From assembly GCA_964502145.1 (NCBI GenBank), contig CAZCVI010000025.1, positions 19,510-83,509 of the forward strand: a stretch of 64,000 nucleotides of DNA. Reading direction: 5' to 3'. Positions 26,122-34,224 of this stretch are shown here, piece after piece; position 1 is the stretch's first letter; each line of letters starts with the position of its first letter. The notes beneath the pieces are model-generated. The model saw nothing but the letters and a program-made list of their open reading frames with translations. It was not told the origin of the DNA and ran no database searches. This DNA comes from CAZCVI01 sp964502145 (GTDB lineage: Bacteria > Acidobacteriota > Aminicenantia > UBA2199). The translations under genes and the position numbers were made by a program.

Positions 26122-28455
26122 TTATTTCCCCTGGTTAATGTTGTATTCCTTTAAAATCTCAGCGAACTTTTCCACTGGGATTTGGGCGCGAATGCGTAAC
26201 ATGTTTTGTTTGGACAATTCCGCATTGGGAGAACCATAACGCGAAAAAATCGCGTAGGCTTGCACGGCATAACGCAACGCCGTTTCCCATTCTTCCCTTT
26301 CATAAAAGAGTATTCCCAATTGACCATAAGTAATCGCCACCCCCATCAAATCACCTGTCTTTTCCCGTAACTCCACAGCCTTTTGATAGTGGTTCAGAGC
26401 TTGCTCTTGATCGCCTTTATTTTGATAGATACGTCCCACCTGATGGTGACCCGCAGCCATTCCTTTTTCTTCTTTTGCTTTCTCAAAATCAACCAATGAT
26501 TTCTCAAAATGATCCAACGCCACATCCATGTTACCCCACCGTTGCTGAATCAAGCCGATTTGACCCCGACTGTACCCGCTGGATTTAAAATCTCCCAGTT
26601 TTTCATTCAAAGCCAACGCCTTTTGATAAAACTCAAACGCAGGCTCCAGCTTTCCTTGCACAAAATTGACATTTCCCATTTGATGCCACAACACCGCTTT
26701 CCCCCGCTGATTATCTAGCGCGTCTCTTTCGATTAGCGAACGTTCGTAATAGTCCAACGCTTCCCCAAACTGTCCCTGTTCATCATGAATACGGCCCAAT
26801 TGTTCCAAGTCCAACCCCATACTTTTGCGATTGTTTTTTTCCGTGTTGATAGCCAAGGCTTTTTTATATTTAGCAAAAGCCTCGTTATAATTTCCCTTTC
26901 GTTTATGAATCGCGCCTATTTGTTCCAGATGGTCCGCTAACGCCGACAAATAGTCAGTTCCCAATCCCTCGTAAGTCGCCAGCGCCCGTTCAAAATAATC
27001 CAACGCCTCATCATCCTTCCCTTTTGCTTCATAGAGCATGCCGATTTGTCCCAGATTCAACCCGCTAGCAGCCAAGTTACCTTGCGATAGATTGAGTTCG
27101 TTTGACGCCTCATAATTTTTCAACGCCTCATCCAAACGACCAAACAACGCATACATCATTCCCAACCGATTATAAAGGTGCAGCCGATTCTGTTCCCCCA
27201 GTTCTTTCGCATGACGTTCCAACTCCCGCACCAAGTCAAAAGCCCACTGCGGATACCCCATCGTACAAAAATGGGGGTCTAACGTAAACGTTAATACCGC
27301 TGCCGCTTCTACCATTCCCGCTTGTAAATAGTGCCAACGTGCTTCCAATTGTGATTCATCATCTTGTCGGGCCGCAAAATACCGCGCCGCGACACTGTAC
27401 GCATGTTTTAATACTTCTTCGCCCATTTGTCCGCGCACAATACCCGCCACAAACCGAGGCACTTTATACCCCACATCCCCGCCTGTTTCCACAACCCCAA
27501 CCCCGTATCCCACAGCCAATGCTTGGCTAATTTCTGCTGTAATCGTAATCCCATGCATAACCAGTGCATCTGGCGACACAACACCCCGATACACCGCCAG
27601 AATTTCCAGTGCATCACGAACTGTTTTCTCTGTTTGTGCCAGTAACGCTGCCACTAACAAATAGGAAAAATCCGTGTTCTCACTCTCTTTATGAAGCACC
27701 CGATCGGTTAAATGCGGCACCCGTTCCCGCAATTCAGACCAACGAAAACGTCCAGTGGGAAAGAGCACGCGGGCAATCTGTTCCAACATGGGCACGACGC
27801 GTGGAAACCCACCCATCTCAAAATAAAGTGTTTGCAACGATGGTTCATCCAACCGCTTCAACCACTCGGTCTTTAATACAGACTGCTGAAACTCCAACCA
27901 CGAAAACAACGCCACTGACACCACTGGAAATTTTGGAATTTCATAACAACTGGTAAAAAGCATCACCGCCTCTTTTTTTGCCAGTGAATCCTTTAAAAAG
28001 GTGAGCAGTTCATGTAACCGTTCATTACGAAATTTTCCATCGCTGTCCAGGTTCTCGTCAAAGTCTTCGAATGCCAGCACCAGTTTTTGTTTATAGATAA
28101 AATCCCCCAGTAGTTTCTCCAGTTTTTCCTTATATTCCCCTTGGTCAGTAAAAATAGTTTCTGCAGCCTCGATTCCTGCTTTTAGGGCGTGTTCTGCCAA
28201 TCGTTTCAGAAAAATTTCCGCCGAGATTTGACCTTCAAAAGAGATCACAGTGAATTTTTTTTTCCGTAGCCCCCCGACAATTTGTTCCAGTAGCACTGAT
28301 TTCCCCGAACCACCAATGCCTTGCAATACAATCGCTGTTTCCCCTTTTTTAATCTTCAGCGAGACCTCTTGCACCATCTCACGTCTGTTGATGAACATAT
28401 TATTATTTTTTTCCTGTAACGTTGTCTTCTGTTTTTTAATAATTTTTTTGGCCAT
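26122..28455 (-). CDS. STAND-type ATPase with C-terminal TPR array
   Basis: A 777-aa soluble protein. An N-terminal P-loop NTPase of AAA/STAND type has Walker A GIGGSGKS (46-53) and Walker B KLVLAFEDFDENL (about 130); a winged-helix-like region follows to about residue 390. The C-terminal half is about ten tetratricopeptide repeats (GNLAASGLNLGQIGMLYEAK, GKDDEALDYFERALATYEG and the like), the usual sensor arm of STAND signalling ATPases. It is the last gene of a four-gene unit with 9 nt to the preceding radical SAM gene. STAND proteins often detect a ligand and switch an effector; here the effector would be one of the enzymes encoded upstream. That last step is inference. Confidence 0.85.
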   Translation of the reverse strand: MAKKIIKKQKTTLQEKNNNMFINRREMVQEVSLKIKKGETAIVLQGIGGSGKSVLLEQIVGGLRKKKFTVISFEGQISAEIFLKRLAEHALKAGIEAAETIFTDQGEYKEKLEKLLGDFIYKQKLVLAFEDFDENLDSDGKFRNERLHELLTFLKDSLAKKEAVMLFTSCYEIPKFPVVSVALFSWLEFQQSVLKTEWLKRLDEPSLQTLYFEMGGFPRVVPMLEQIARVLFPTGRFRWSELRERVPHLTDRVLHKESENTDFSYLLVAALLAQTEKTVRDALEILAVYRGVVSPDALVMHGITITAEISQALAVGYGVGVVETGGDVGYKVPRFVAGIVRGQMGEEVLKHAYSVAARYFAARQDDESQLEARWHYLQAGMVEAAAVLTFTLDPHFCTMGYPQWAFDLVRELERHAKELGEQNRLHLYNRLGMMYALFGRLDEALKNYEASNELNLSQGNLAASGLNLGQIGMLYEAKGKDDEALDYFERALATYEGLGTDYLSALADHLEQIGAIHKRKGNYNEAFAKYKKALAINTEKNNRKSMGLDLEQLGRIHDEQGQFGEALDYYERSLIERDALDNQRGKAVLWHQMGNVNFVQGKLEPAFEFYQKALALNEKLGDFKSSGYSRGQIGLIQQRWGNMDVALDHFEKSLVDFEKAKEEKGMAAGHHQVGRIYQNKGDQEQALNHYQKAVELREKTGDLMGVAITYGQLGILFYEREEWETALRYAVQAYAIFSRYGSPNAELSKQNMLRIRAQIPVEKFAEILKEYNINQGK

Positions 28456-28464
28456 TTTAGTATT

Positions 28465-29430
28465 TTATCCCCGATTCTTCGTTTCTTCCAGTCCGTATTC
28501 GTAGGAATCCATCAGTCGTGATGATTCCGTTTCCAGAAAGCGTTTGATATATTGGCCGCAATTGCTGCCGATTTTATTTTCTTCCCGTTCGCCAATACTC
28601 ACAATCACATCGTAACCTGCCGCCCGTAACAACCCTGCAATACCCGGTTCATCCGCAGGGGAATCACCTTTTACCTCGTTAACAATCTCATTCTGCAACG
28701 CTCTTACCGTTGGATTAACCGGTGTGATCTTGATCATAAAAACAGCCGGATCAAAACGTCCCAATAATTTCGGTACTGAGAGCCGAGTATCCTCTGCCAG
28801 GGCAAAATTTAACGTGATTTTGCGGTCCCCTTGCTCCCTATTATAAAAACGACGTCCATAAGAGGCAATCTGGTTGAATTCCCACTTCTTCACCGGCACC
28901 CATTTATCCCGTTGCGCACTATCGGTCGAATGCAATGAAAATTGCAACTGGAAACGCCCATAACTATAATACTGGTTCTTAATCTCCAGCAATCTTTCAA
29001 AAAAGAACTCGCTTCCTTTAGGTGCCACCGTCGAAAGACTCGGTAACAATCCCGGTGCATCATAGCGGGAAGGTAATGTTTCCAGCACCGCCAACACATC
29101 AGGATTAAGTGCTGGTTCCCCCATGCGGGAAAATTGAATCTTAAATTTCCGCACCGGCACAGTGCCGCCTGGGAAATATTTTTCAACCAGGTAGTCCACC
29201 TGGGCGAGAATCTCTTCTTTGGATAACTTGCCCTGATACCAACCTCCCGCATCACATATCGCACACCCTACCGGACAACCAAAAAGAGTAGAAAGAATCA
29301 ACACCCATTTTTCTTCTTTAGGAACCGGTGGTTGCACCGATTCCACGAATTCGATGTACTTGCCCGCCCCCATTTCCGCCAGATAAACCATTGCGATGTC
29401 TTGGGTTCCTGCCATTGCCGTTACTTTCAT
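28465..29430 (-). CDS. RlmN/Cfr-like radical SAM enzyme
   Basis: A 321-aa radical SAM protein with cluster motif C52-x3-C56-x2-C59 (CPVGCAIC). Several features match the RlmN/Cfr methylsynthase family: the phrase QFSRMGEPALNPDVLAVL (RlmN has FMGMGEPLLN), QFSLHSTDSAQRDKWVP (RlmN has VSLHA..D..R..LMP), and a C-terminal SNCGQY whose Cys291 aligns with the methyl-carrying Cys of RlmN (ACGQL). It is shorter than RlmN (about 350-400) and lacks an obvious N-terminal RNA-binding domain, so the substrate may not be 23S rRNA. Start and stop of neighbours overlap as ATGA with the FAD enzyme gene upstream. Confidence 0.8.
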   Translation of the reverse strand: MKVTAMAGTQDIAMVYLAEMGAGKYIEFVESVQPPVPKEEKWVLILSTLFGCPVGCAICDAGGWYQGKLSKEEILAQVDYLVEKYFPGGTVPVRKFKIQFSRMGEPALNPDVLAVLETLPSRYDAPGLLPSLSTVAPKGSEFFFERLLEIKNQYYSYGRFQLQFSLHSTDSAQRDKWVPVKKWEFNQIASYGRRFYNREQGDRKITLNFALAEDTRLSVPKLLGRFDPAVFMIKITPVNPTVRALQNEIVNEVKGDSPADEPGIAGLLRAAGYDVIVSIGEREENKIGSNCGQYIKRFLETESSRLMDSYEYGLEETKNRG

Positions 29431-30431
29431 AGTTGACCCCCGAGTGGAGAGCAGTAATTTATTTCCCCAAAAGCGTGGGGGACGCCGTCCCCTTTCTGCT
29501 CGCCGGAGACAGAAATAGTATTTGTTTTAGCGAGATGGTCATTAATCTTCATTGCTATTTCAATGCCGTTTCCTGTGGCGATGGCGACTTGGCGTAAGCC
29601 ACCGTTAACCACATCACCTGCAAAAAAAAGACGGCCTTGAGCCATCAGTGCTTCTTTCTTTTCCAGGCAATAATTATCCCAGCAGGGTAATTCCTGCTCC
29701 CGTCCAATAGCCAGGACCATGTAATCGCAATCCAGTATCGCTTGTTTTGTTTGATCGCCTGTTTTTTTAATATAGGTCATCTTTAGCCCCCTATTTTTTC
29801 CTTTTTCCACTTTAATGGGCACAGTCGAGCCGATTAAAGTAATCCGTTGCGACTCTTGAACCCGTCGTTGCAGTAGTGGCAATGCTTTTATTTCCTCATG
29901 GCGGTGGAGAATCGTCACCTCGTTATGAATGCTCAGGTTTAGTGCATAGTCAAAGGCAATATCGCCCCCGCCAATCACTACCATACACTTTCCTTTTTCT
30001 GGTAATAGCCGAACCACCTCGTATTTAACCAATCCCCGCAGTTCTCTGGGGATTATAGTAAGGAATGCATCTTTTCGTGGTTTCGTACCCGTTGCAATCA
30101 CCAGAATATCTGCTTCGTAGCAGTCGTGAGCCGCATCCAGAATAAACCGTTCCCGATTTATCTCGTACCCAATCGTATGCACTTTTTTTTTCACCACCTG
30201 CACCTTGTAGTATTTCAAATGAGCTTTGAAAGCGTCCACCAATTGTGGACCCGAAATGCCAGGGAAAAATCCCGGATAATTTTCCACCCATTGTGCGTTC
30301 CACAGTAAACCGCCCAGTCTTTTTTTCTCAAAGATCACCGGTTGCAGATCAAAGCGTGACAATTGAATCGCTGCCGCCATACCTGCCGGCCCCCCGCCCA
30401 CAATAGCCACTTTTATCCACCGATTAATCAT
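29427..30431 (-). CDS. thioredoxin-reductase-like FAD/NAD(P) oxidoreductase lacking the redox CxxC
   Basis: A 334-aa flavoprotein; the ATG at 30431 is preferred because GGGGGGA lies a few bases upstream. The FAD-binding Rossmann motif is VAIVGGGPAGMAAAIQLS, the NAD(P) motif VVIGGGDIAFDYALNL, and the C-terminal FAD motif GRLFFAGDVVNGGLRQVAIATGNG. The fold is that of thioredoxin reductase, but the CATC redox pair expected just before the NAD(P) motif is absent, as in ferredoxin-NADP reductase-type relatives. It could supply electrons to the radical SAM enzyme encoded next (4-nt overlap). It overlaps the isochorismatase-fold gene by 8 nt. Confidence 0.85.
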   Translation of the reverse strand: MINRWIKVAIVGGGPAGMAAAIQLSRFDLQPVIFEKKRLGGLLWNAQWVENYPGFFPGISGPQLVDAFKAHLKYYKVQVVKKKVHTIGYEINRERFILDAAHDCYEADILVIATGTKPRKDAFLTIIPRELRGLVKYEVVRLLPEKGKCMVVIGGGDIAFDYALNLSIHNEVTILHRHEEIKALPLLQRRVQESQRITLIGSTVPIKVEKGKNRGLKMTYIKKTGDQTKQAILDCDYMVLAIGREQELPCWDNYCLEKKEALMAQGRLFFAGDVVNGGLRQVAIATGNGIEIAMKINDHLAKTNTISVSGEQKGDGVPHAFGEINYCSPLGGQL

Positions 30432-31077
30432 TCTTTCCCCCCACAATTTCCCCCGTTAATACAGGCACCACAAAACCATGGGAAAGTGTGAGCAATGATG
30501 CGCGGTGGAATTGCAGATTATAAGTCGCCGTTGCATCCACCACAAAAAACACTTCAAAGCCCCGCATAAAAGCCGATCTTGCCGTGCTTTCGCAACACAG
30601 ATGCGTCATCACCCCAGTGATTACCACTTGATGAATGCCCAGTGTTTTTAGTTCTGTTTCCAGATTTGTTTTAAAGAACGCATCGTATTGTGATTTATCC
30701 AGGCATTTGACCCGATCATCCGTGATATCTCCAATCACCTCGCACAACCCATTGCTAGCTGTCAATAATTCTCGCCACCACCTATTCATCCCCCCTGCAT
30801 TTTCCATAGTATTAACATGTCGTGTCTGAAACACCCGCCCCCCACGCTCCAGAAAACATTCCTGCAATTTTTTTATATTCGGAACAATCGCTTCAGCCGA
30901 AGGAATAAAGGCGTGGGACACCCGTTCCAGAAAATAGCATTGCATATCCAAAACCAGCAAAGCCACACTATCGTTCTGTATCGTCCATTTCCGTTTCCGG
31001 TAAAAAGGAGCGATCTCGTTCAGCAGTTGCGAGGCCGTTGTAGCAAGCGAGTCTTTAGTAAAATAGTCCTCTTTCAT
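30424..31077 (-). CDS. isochorismatase-family cysteine hydrolase
   Basis: A 217-aa protein with the isochorismatase/nicotinamidase fold and a complete Asp-Lys-Cys triad: Asp44 in ALLVLDMQ, Lys128 in CLDKSQYDAFF and Cys161 in THLCCESTARSA, which follows the cis-peptide GVMT. Members hydrolyse isochorismate, nicotinamide, N-carbamoyl compounds or similar; the metal-binding His set of nicotinamidase is not evident, so isochorismatase-like or amidase activity is likelier. It is the first gene of the four-gene unit. No ribosome-binding site is obvious at the ATG, so a longer or internal start cannot be excluded. Confidence 0.85.
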   Translation of the reverse strand: MKEDYFTKDSLATTASQLLNEIAPFYRKRKWTIQNDSVALLVLDMQCYFLERVSHAFIPSAEAIVPNIKKLQECFLERGGRVFQTRHVNTMENAGGMNRWWRELLTASNGLCEVIGDITDDRVKCLDKSQYDAFFKTNLETELKTLGIHQVVITGVMTHLCCESTARSAFMRGFEVFFVVDATATYNLQFHRASLLTLSHGFVVPVLTGEIVGGKND

Positions 31078-31186
31078 CCAGTTACACTCTGTTTATTTCA
31101 TTGCGAGTCACATGTAGCTTACATTCGTTCCGAGAATATAACTATAGCACATTTAGCACTGAAAAACAACTAGGAAAAAGGCAACA

Positions 31187-31347
31187 ATCGACCGCAAAGT
31201 CAATGGGAGTTATGGGAAGTCTGGGAATTATGGGAATTATGGGATAAATAGAAAGATTCCCAAAATTCCCAGACTTCCCATAACTCCCATAATTCCCATT
31301 CCTCCCATCTTATTTAAGAGGCTTTTAAAGTTTTAACAGTGAATCCA
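31187..31347. repeat. palindromic 9-nt-repeat element, copy B (TGGGA type)
   Basis: The left end ATCGACCGCAAAGTCAATG and right end CAGTGAATCCA flank a 9-nt series (ATGGGAGTT, ATGGGAAGT, CTGGGAATT, ATGGGAATT, ATGGGATAA) and its inverted counterpart (ATTCCCAAA, ATTCCCAGA, CTTCCCATA, ACTCCCATA). Same design and core as copy A, with ends more degraded. It lies upstream of the isochorismatase operon. Confidence 0.85.
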
Positions 31348-31519
31348 CATATCCATAAAAAAAAAATTCCCCAAAAAAAGTATTGACTTTTCCAGTCCAA
31401 TTCTTTACTATATAATCATGATAATTCAGACACTCATTACTACGTGTTCGCCCATGACAGTTCAAGTCCAATACTTGAAGTGCCTACCTGCACAGGAATA
31501 ATGCCACTGAACCAAAGAA

Positions 31520-31687
31520 AAAGACAAGCATACCAAGAAAATAGACAAGGGGACCGCAGAAAAGAACAAGAAGTCTGCGGAAGAAGACAACAAGACCAAG
31601 GAAAAAGACAAGAAGTCTGCGGAAAAAGACAAGAAGACAACGGAAAAAGACAACAGAACCCCGGAAAAAGACAACAAGACCGCAAAA
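31520..31687 (+). repeat. eight 21-nt direct repeats encoding Lys/Asp-rich heptapeptides
   Basis: In the frame open from 31511 to 31759 the units read KDKHTKK, IDKGTAE, KNKKSAE, EDNKTKE, KDKKSAE, KDKKTTE, KDNRTPE, KDNKTAK, like a histone-H1-type or coiled tail. That frame has a stop just upstream (31508-31510) and no start codon. A second frame is open from a GTG at 31444 to 31812 (GKRQQN-type heptads) but has no ribosome-binding site. The minus strand is also open in two frames. I therefore score it as a coding-like minisatellite, possibly the rest of a gene broken by a frameshift. Confidence 0.7.
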
Positions 31688-31834
31688 AAATACAACTTCA
31701 CCATGTTTTTAACCCGTTTGCAGAGCGAACTCGCGTATTTCACTTCAACCAAGAGATAAACTTAGCAAGCAATCAGACAAAGGAGAATGTTATCCACTTC
31801 AATTCCAAATAAAAGACTAAAAAAGGTGATAATC

Positions 31835-32518
31835 ATGTCAAAATTTACCCAACAAACACTCAAGCAAAAGATTTTGGACGTAAAGAACGCTTTAACCCTC
31901 TTAAAACAAGAGAATTTCCCCCAACAATTGTCTGAATATGGTTATAATCAGGAAACAATAGCAATAGGTCAACGATTATACGAAGAAGCCTCAGCGCTTA
32001 TCGCGGAAAAAAATGCGGCGGACCTCAACATGAAACGCGCACTTCAAAAAATAGACAAAGCCATAGAGATTGCCAAGACATTTTACAATGAACAGGTCGC
32101 TATTGCACGGGTCGCGTTTACCAAAGACCCCATGTGCAGCAAAATATTAAATATCAATGGCAGAAGAAAAAAAACCTTCAACGGATGGGTCAAACAAGCC
32201 GAGACTTTCTACTTTTACGCCCAAAACCCGGAAATACTCGTTCACTTGCAACGTTTCGGAACCACATTGGCCAAATTACACCATGGCCAACAATTAATTA
32301 CCAAACTATCCGATTTGTATTCCAAAAAAATTGACACAAAAGGTTTGGCCCAAGTCGCCACGGAGAGTAGGAACAAAAAATGCGCCGAATTATTTGCATG
32401 GTACTGGGATTTCAAACGAATTGCCCAAATTGCCCTCGGTAAAAATTCCCAACAACTCGAACGTTTTGGCATTACCGTCTATTCCTCAGGCAACAAACCC
32501 AAAAAGAACGCCGAATAA
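31835..32518 (+). CDS. hypothetical helical protein
   Basis: A 227-aa protein starting at the ATG at 31835, which follows AAAAAGGTGA; an upstream in-frame ATG at 31787 has no such site. Predicted almost entirely helical (TLKQKILDVKNALTLLKQ, RALQKIDKAIEIAKTFYN, KGLAQVATESRNKKCAE), with no signal peptide, no membrane segment and a Lys-rich basic character overall. I recognise no family. It follows the Lys-rich 21-nt repeat array directly, and the basic composition of both suggests they may once have been parts of one locus. Codon use resembles the neighbours. Confidence 0.7.
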   Translation: MSKFTQQTLKQKILDVKNALTLLKQENFPQQLSEYGYNQETIAIGQRLYEEASALIAEKNAADLNMKRALQKIDKAIEIAKTFYNEQVAIARVAFTKDPMCSKILNINGRRKKTFNGWVKQAETFYFYAQNPEILVHLQRFGTTLAKLHHGQQLITKLSDLYSKKIDTKGLAQVATESRNKKCAELFAWYWDFKRIAQIALGKNSQQLERFGITVYSSGNKPKKNAE

Positions 32519-32617
32519 AAAAAAAAGATGTCCACAGATTAAACAGATTTCCACAGATTAGCACAGATTTTTTTTAATGAATAACATGTGTTCTACTGTA
32601 AGTTGCTCGACATTAAC

Positions 32618-32646
32618 TTGAAATCCAAAGGAATATGGATTATAAT
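32618..32646 (+). promoter_or_regulatory. promoter of the first Uma2 gene pair
   Basis: TTGAAA (32618-32623), 17-nt spacer, TATAAT (32641-32646). The spacer shares AAAGGAAT with the promoter at 34173-34201, so the promoter was duplicated with the gene. Upstream (32527-32570) are short direct repeats of CCACAGATT. Confidence 0.65.
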
Positions 32647-32669
32647 AGACTTTTGGAACAGGAGGATTT

Positions 32670-33254
32670 ATGGCAATACCTTTAAAGAAGCAAGATGAAT
32701 TGTTTACATATGGCGATTACCTGACATGGCCCGACGAAGAAAGATGGGAGATCATTGATGGTATTCCATATGATATGTCCCCCGCGCCCAATTATTATCA
32801 CCAGGATATCTCCGGGAAGCTATTTATTGAGATAGGACTATTCCTTAAAGGCAAACAGTGCAAGGTTTTGTCTGCTCCCTTTGACGTCCGGCTCCCGGAA
32901 AAAGATGAAAGCGATGACGAAACCCTCACTGTAGTACAACCCGATATTTCCGTGATCTGTGATCGCTCAAAATTGGATAAACGAGGGTGCAAGGGAGCAC
33001 CCGATCTGATTATTGAAATACTCTCTCCCGCTACTTCCAAAAAAGACCGCATGACCAAGTATTTATTATATGAACGGTTCGGCGTCAAAGAGTACTGGCT
33101 CGTTTCTCCCGACGAAAAACTCGTCGAAGTATACATCCTGGGAGAGAATGGCAAATACCGCCAGCATGAATTTTATACCGAAGAAAATGTTCTCCCCTGT
33201 TTTGTACTGCCAGGCTTAAATATCACTCTGGCCGAAATATTTGTCGAAGAATAG
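32670..33254 (+). CDS. Uma2-family (DUF820) PD-(D/E)XK protein, copy 1
   Basis: A 194-aa protein of the Uma2/DUF820 family, which has a restriction-endonuclease-like fold. It shows the family core: TYGDYLTWPDEERWEIIDG, QPDISVICD, GAPDLIIEILSPATSKKDR with the catalytic-type D and E, and a final KYLLYERFGVKEYWLVSPDE. AGGAGG precedes the ATG. It is followed after 8 nt by a near-identical copy, so the two are an operon. The family is massively amplified in cyanobacteria and some other phyla; biological role is unknown, and nuclease activity in this copy is inferred from fold only. Confidence 0.88.
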   Translation: MAIPLKKQDELFTYGDYLTWPDEERWEIIDGIPYDMSPAPNYYHQDISGKLFIEIGLFLKGKQCKVLSAPFDVRLPEKDESDDETLTVVQPDISVICDRSKLDKRGCKGAPDLIIEILSPATSKKDRMTKYLLYERFGVKEYWLVSPDEKLVEVYILGENGKYRQHEFYTEENVLPCFVLPGLNITLAEIFVEE

Positions 33255-33262
33255 GAGGCATC

Positions 33263-33841
33263 ATGGGACTACCTTTAAAGAAAACCGATGAATTCTTTAC
33301 ATATGGTGATTACCTCACGTGGCCCGACGAAGAAAGATGGGAGATCATTGATGGCATTCCTTATGATATGTCCCCTGCGCCCCATCCTTTTCACCAATAT
33401 ATCGTTGCGAAATTAACCTCAAAGATAGAACAATTTCTTAATGGAAAAAAATGCCAGGTTTACCCGGCTCCTTTTGACGTCCGCTTCCCGGAACATAATC
33501 AAAATGATGACGAAACCCTCACCGTGGTACAACCCGATATTTCCGTGATCTGTGATCTATCCAGATTGGATAATAGGGGTTACAAGGGAGCACCCGATCT
33601 GGTAATTGAAATCCTCTCCCCTGCCACTTCCAAAAAGGACCGCATGACCAAGTATTATTTGTACGAACGATTCGGCGTCAAAGAGTACTGGCTTGTTTCC
33701 CCCGAAGACAAAACCATCCAAGTATACATCCTGCAAGAGAATGGCAAATATGGCAGACATGAAGTTTATTCTGTGGAACAAATCCTCCCCTGTTTCACCC
33801 TGCCAGGCTTAAATATCAATCTGGCAGAAGTATTTGGCTAA
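33263..33841 (+). CDS. Uma2-family (DUF820) PD-(D/E)XK protein, copy 2
   Basis: A 192-aa paralogue of copy 1. The first 38 residues and the GAPDLVIEILSPATSKKDR core are nearly identical; differences cluster in the middle (residues about 40-65) and near the C-terminus. AGGAGG lies upstream, and it is co-transcribed with copy 1. Two diverging copies in one operon suggest either recent duplication or heteromer formation. Confidence 0.88.
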   Translation: MGLPLKKTDEFFTYGDYLTWPDEERWEIIDGIPYDMSPAPHPFHQYIVAKLTSKIEQFLNGKKCQVYPAPFDVRFPEHNQNDDETLTVVQPDISVICDLSRLDNRGYKGAPDLVIEILSPATSKKDRMTKYYLYERFGVKEYWLVSPEDKTIQVYILQENGKYGRHEVYSVEQILPCFTLPGLNINLAEVFG

Positions 33842-34172
33842 AAAACAAACCCCAAATAATCAGCAATGCGCGACGATTCATTGGATTTTAGGATGATCAG
33901 GATGCAGTGAGAGAAGAACAAGGGACTTTTGTTTTACATTCTTAAAGGTTTGGGGCTTGCCAAGCATTTATTCCCAACAATCTTGGTCATCCTTTAATCC
34001 CACGCATCACGGTTCAGACAATATTTAGGAAAAGGCATAGAAAAAACATCCATTGAATAAACCACCACCCAAAATAATATGCATTAATCCAATTCAAAAT
34101 CACGTTCATGCAAAATGCTGCTCTAAAATAAAAGGATAACAGGTAAAAAAATATTTTTAATGCATTATGGAC
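33842..34172. other. intergenic region without recognisable gene
   Basis: AT-rich spacer between the second and third Uma2 genes. I see no open frame with a ribosome-binding site, no tRNA and no palindromic 9-nt element here. It may be debris of another duplicated copy. Confidence 0.5.
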
Positions 34173-34201
34173 TTGAAATAAAAGGAATTATTGTGTATAA
34201 T
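34173..34201 (+). promoter_or_regulatory. promoter of the third Uma2 gene
   Basis: TTGAAA (34173-34178), 17-nt spacer, TATAAT (34196-34201), 23 nt before the ATG. Similar in sequence to the promoter at 32618-32646. Confidence 0.7.
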
Positions 34202-34224
34202 AAGTTTTTAAAACAGGAGGAACT

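Noticed and set aside
29427..30431. thioredoxin reductase (trxB)
   Set aside because: The redox-active CxxC is absent, so the gene symbol would be misleading.
30424..31077. nicotinamidase (pncA)
   Set aside because: The metal-binding Asp-x-His-x-His cluster expected after the catalytic Asp is not visible; kept as isochorismatase-family.
31440..31685. minus-strand Cys/Phe-rich heptad protein (CLFP repeats)
   Set aside because: A mirror of the Lys-rich 21-nt array; no ribosome-binding site.
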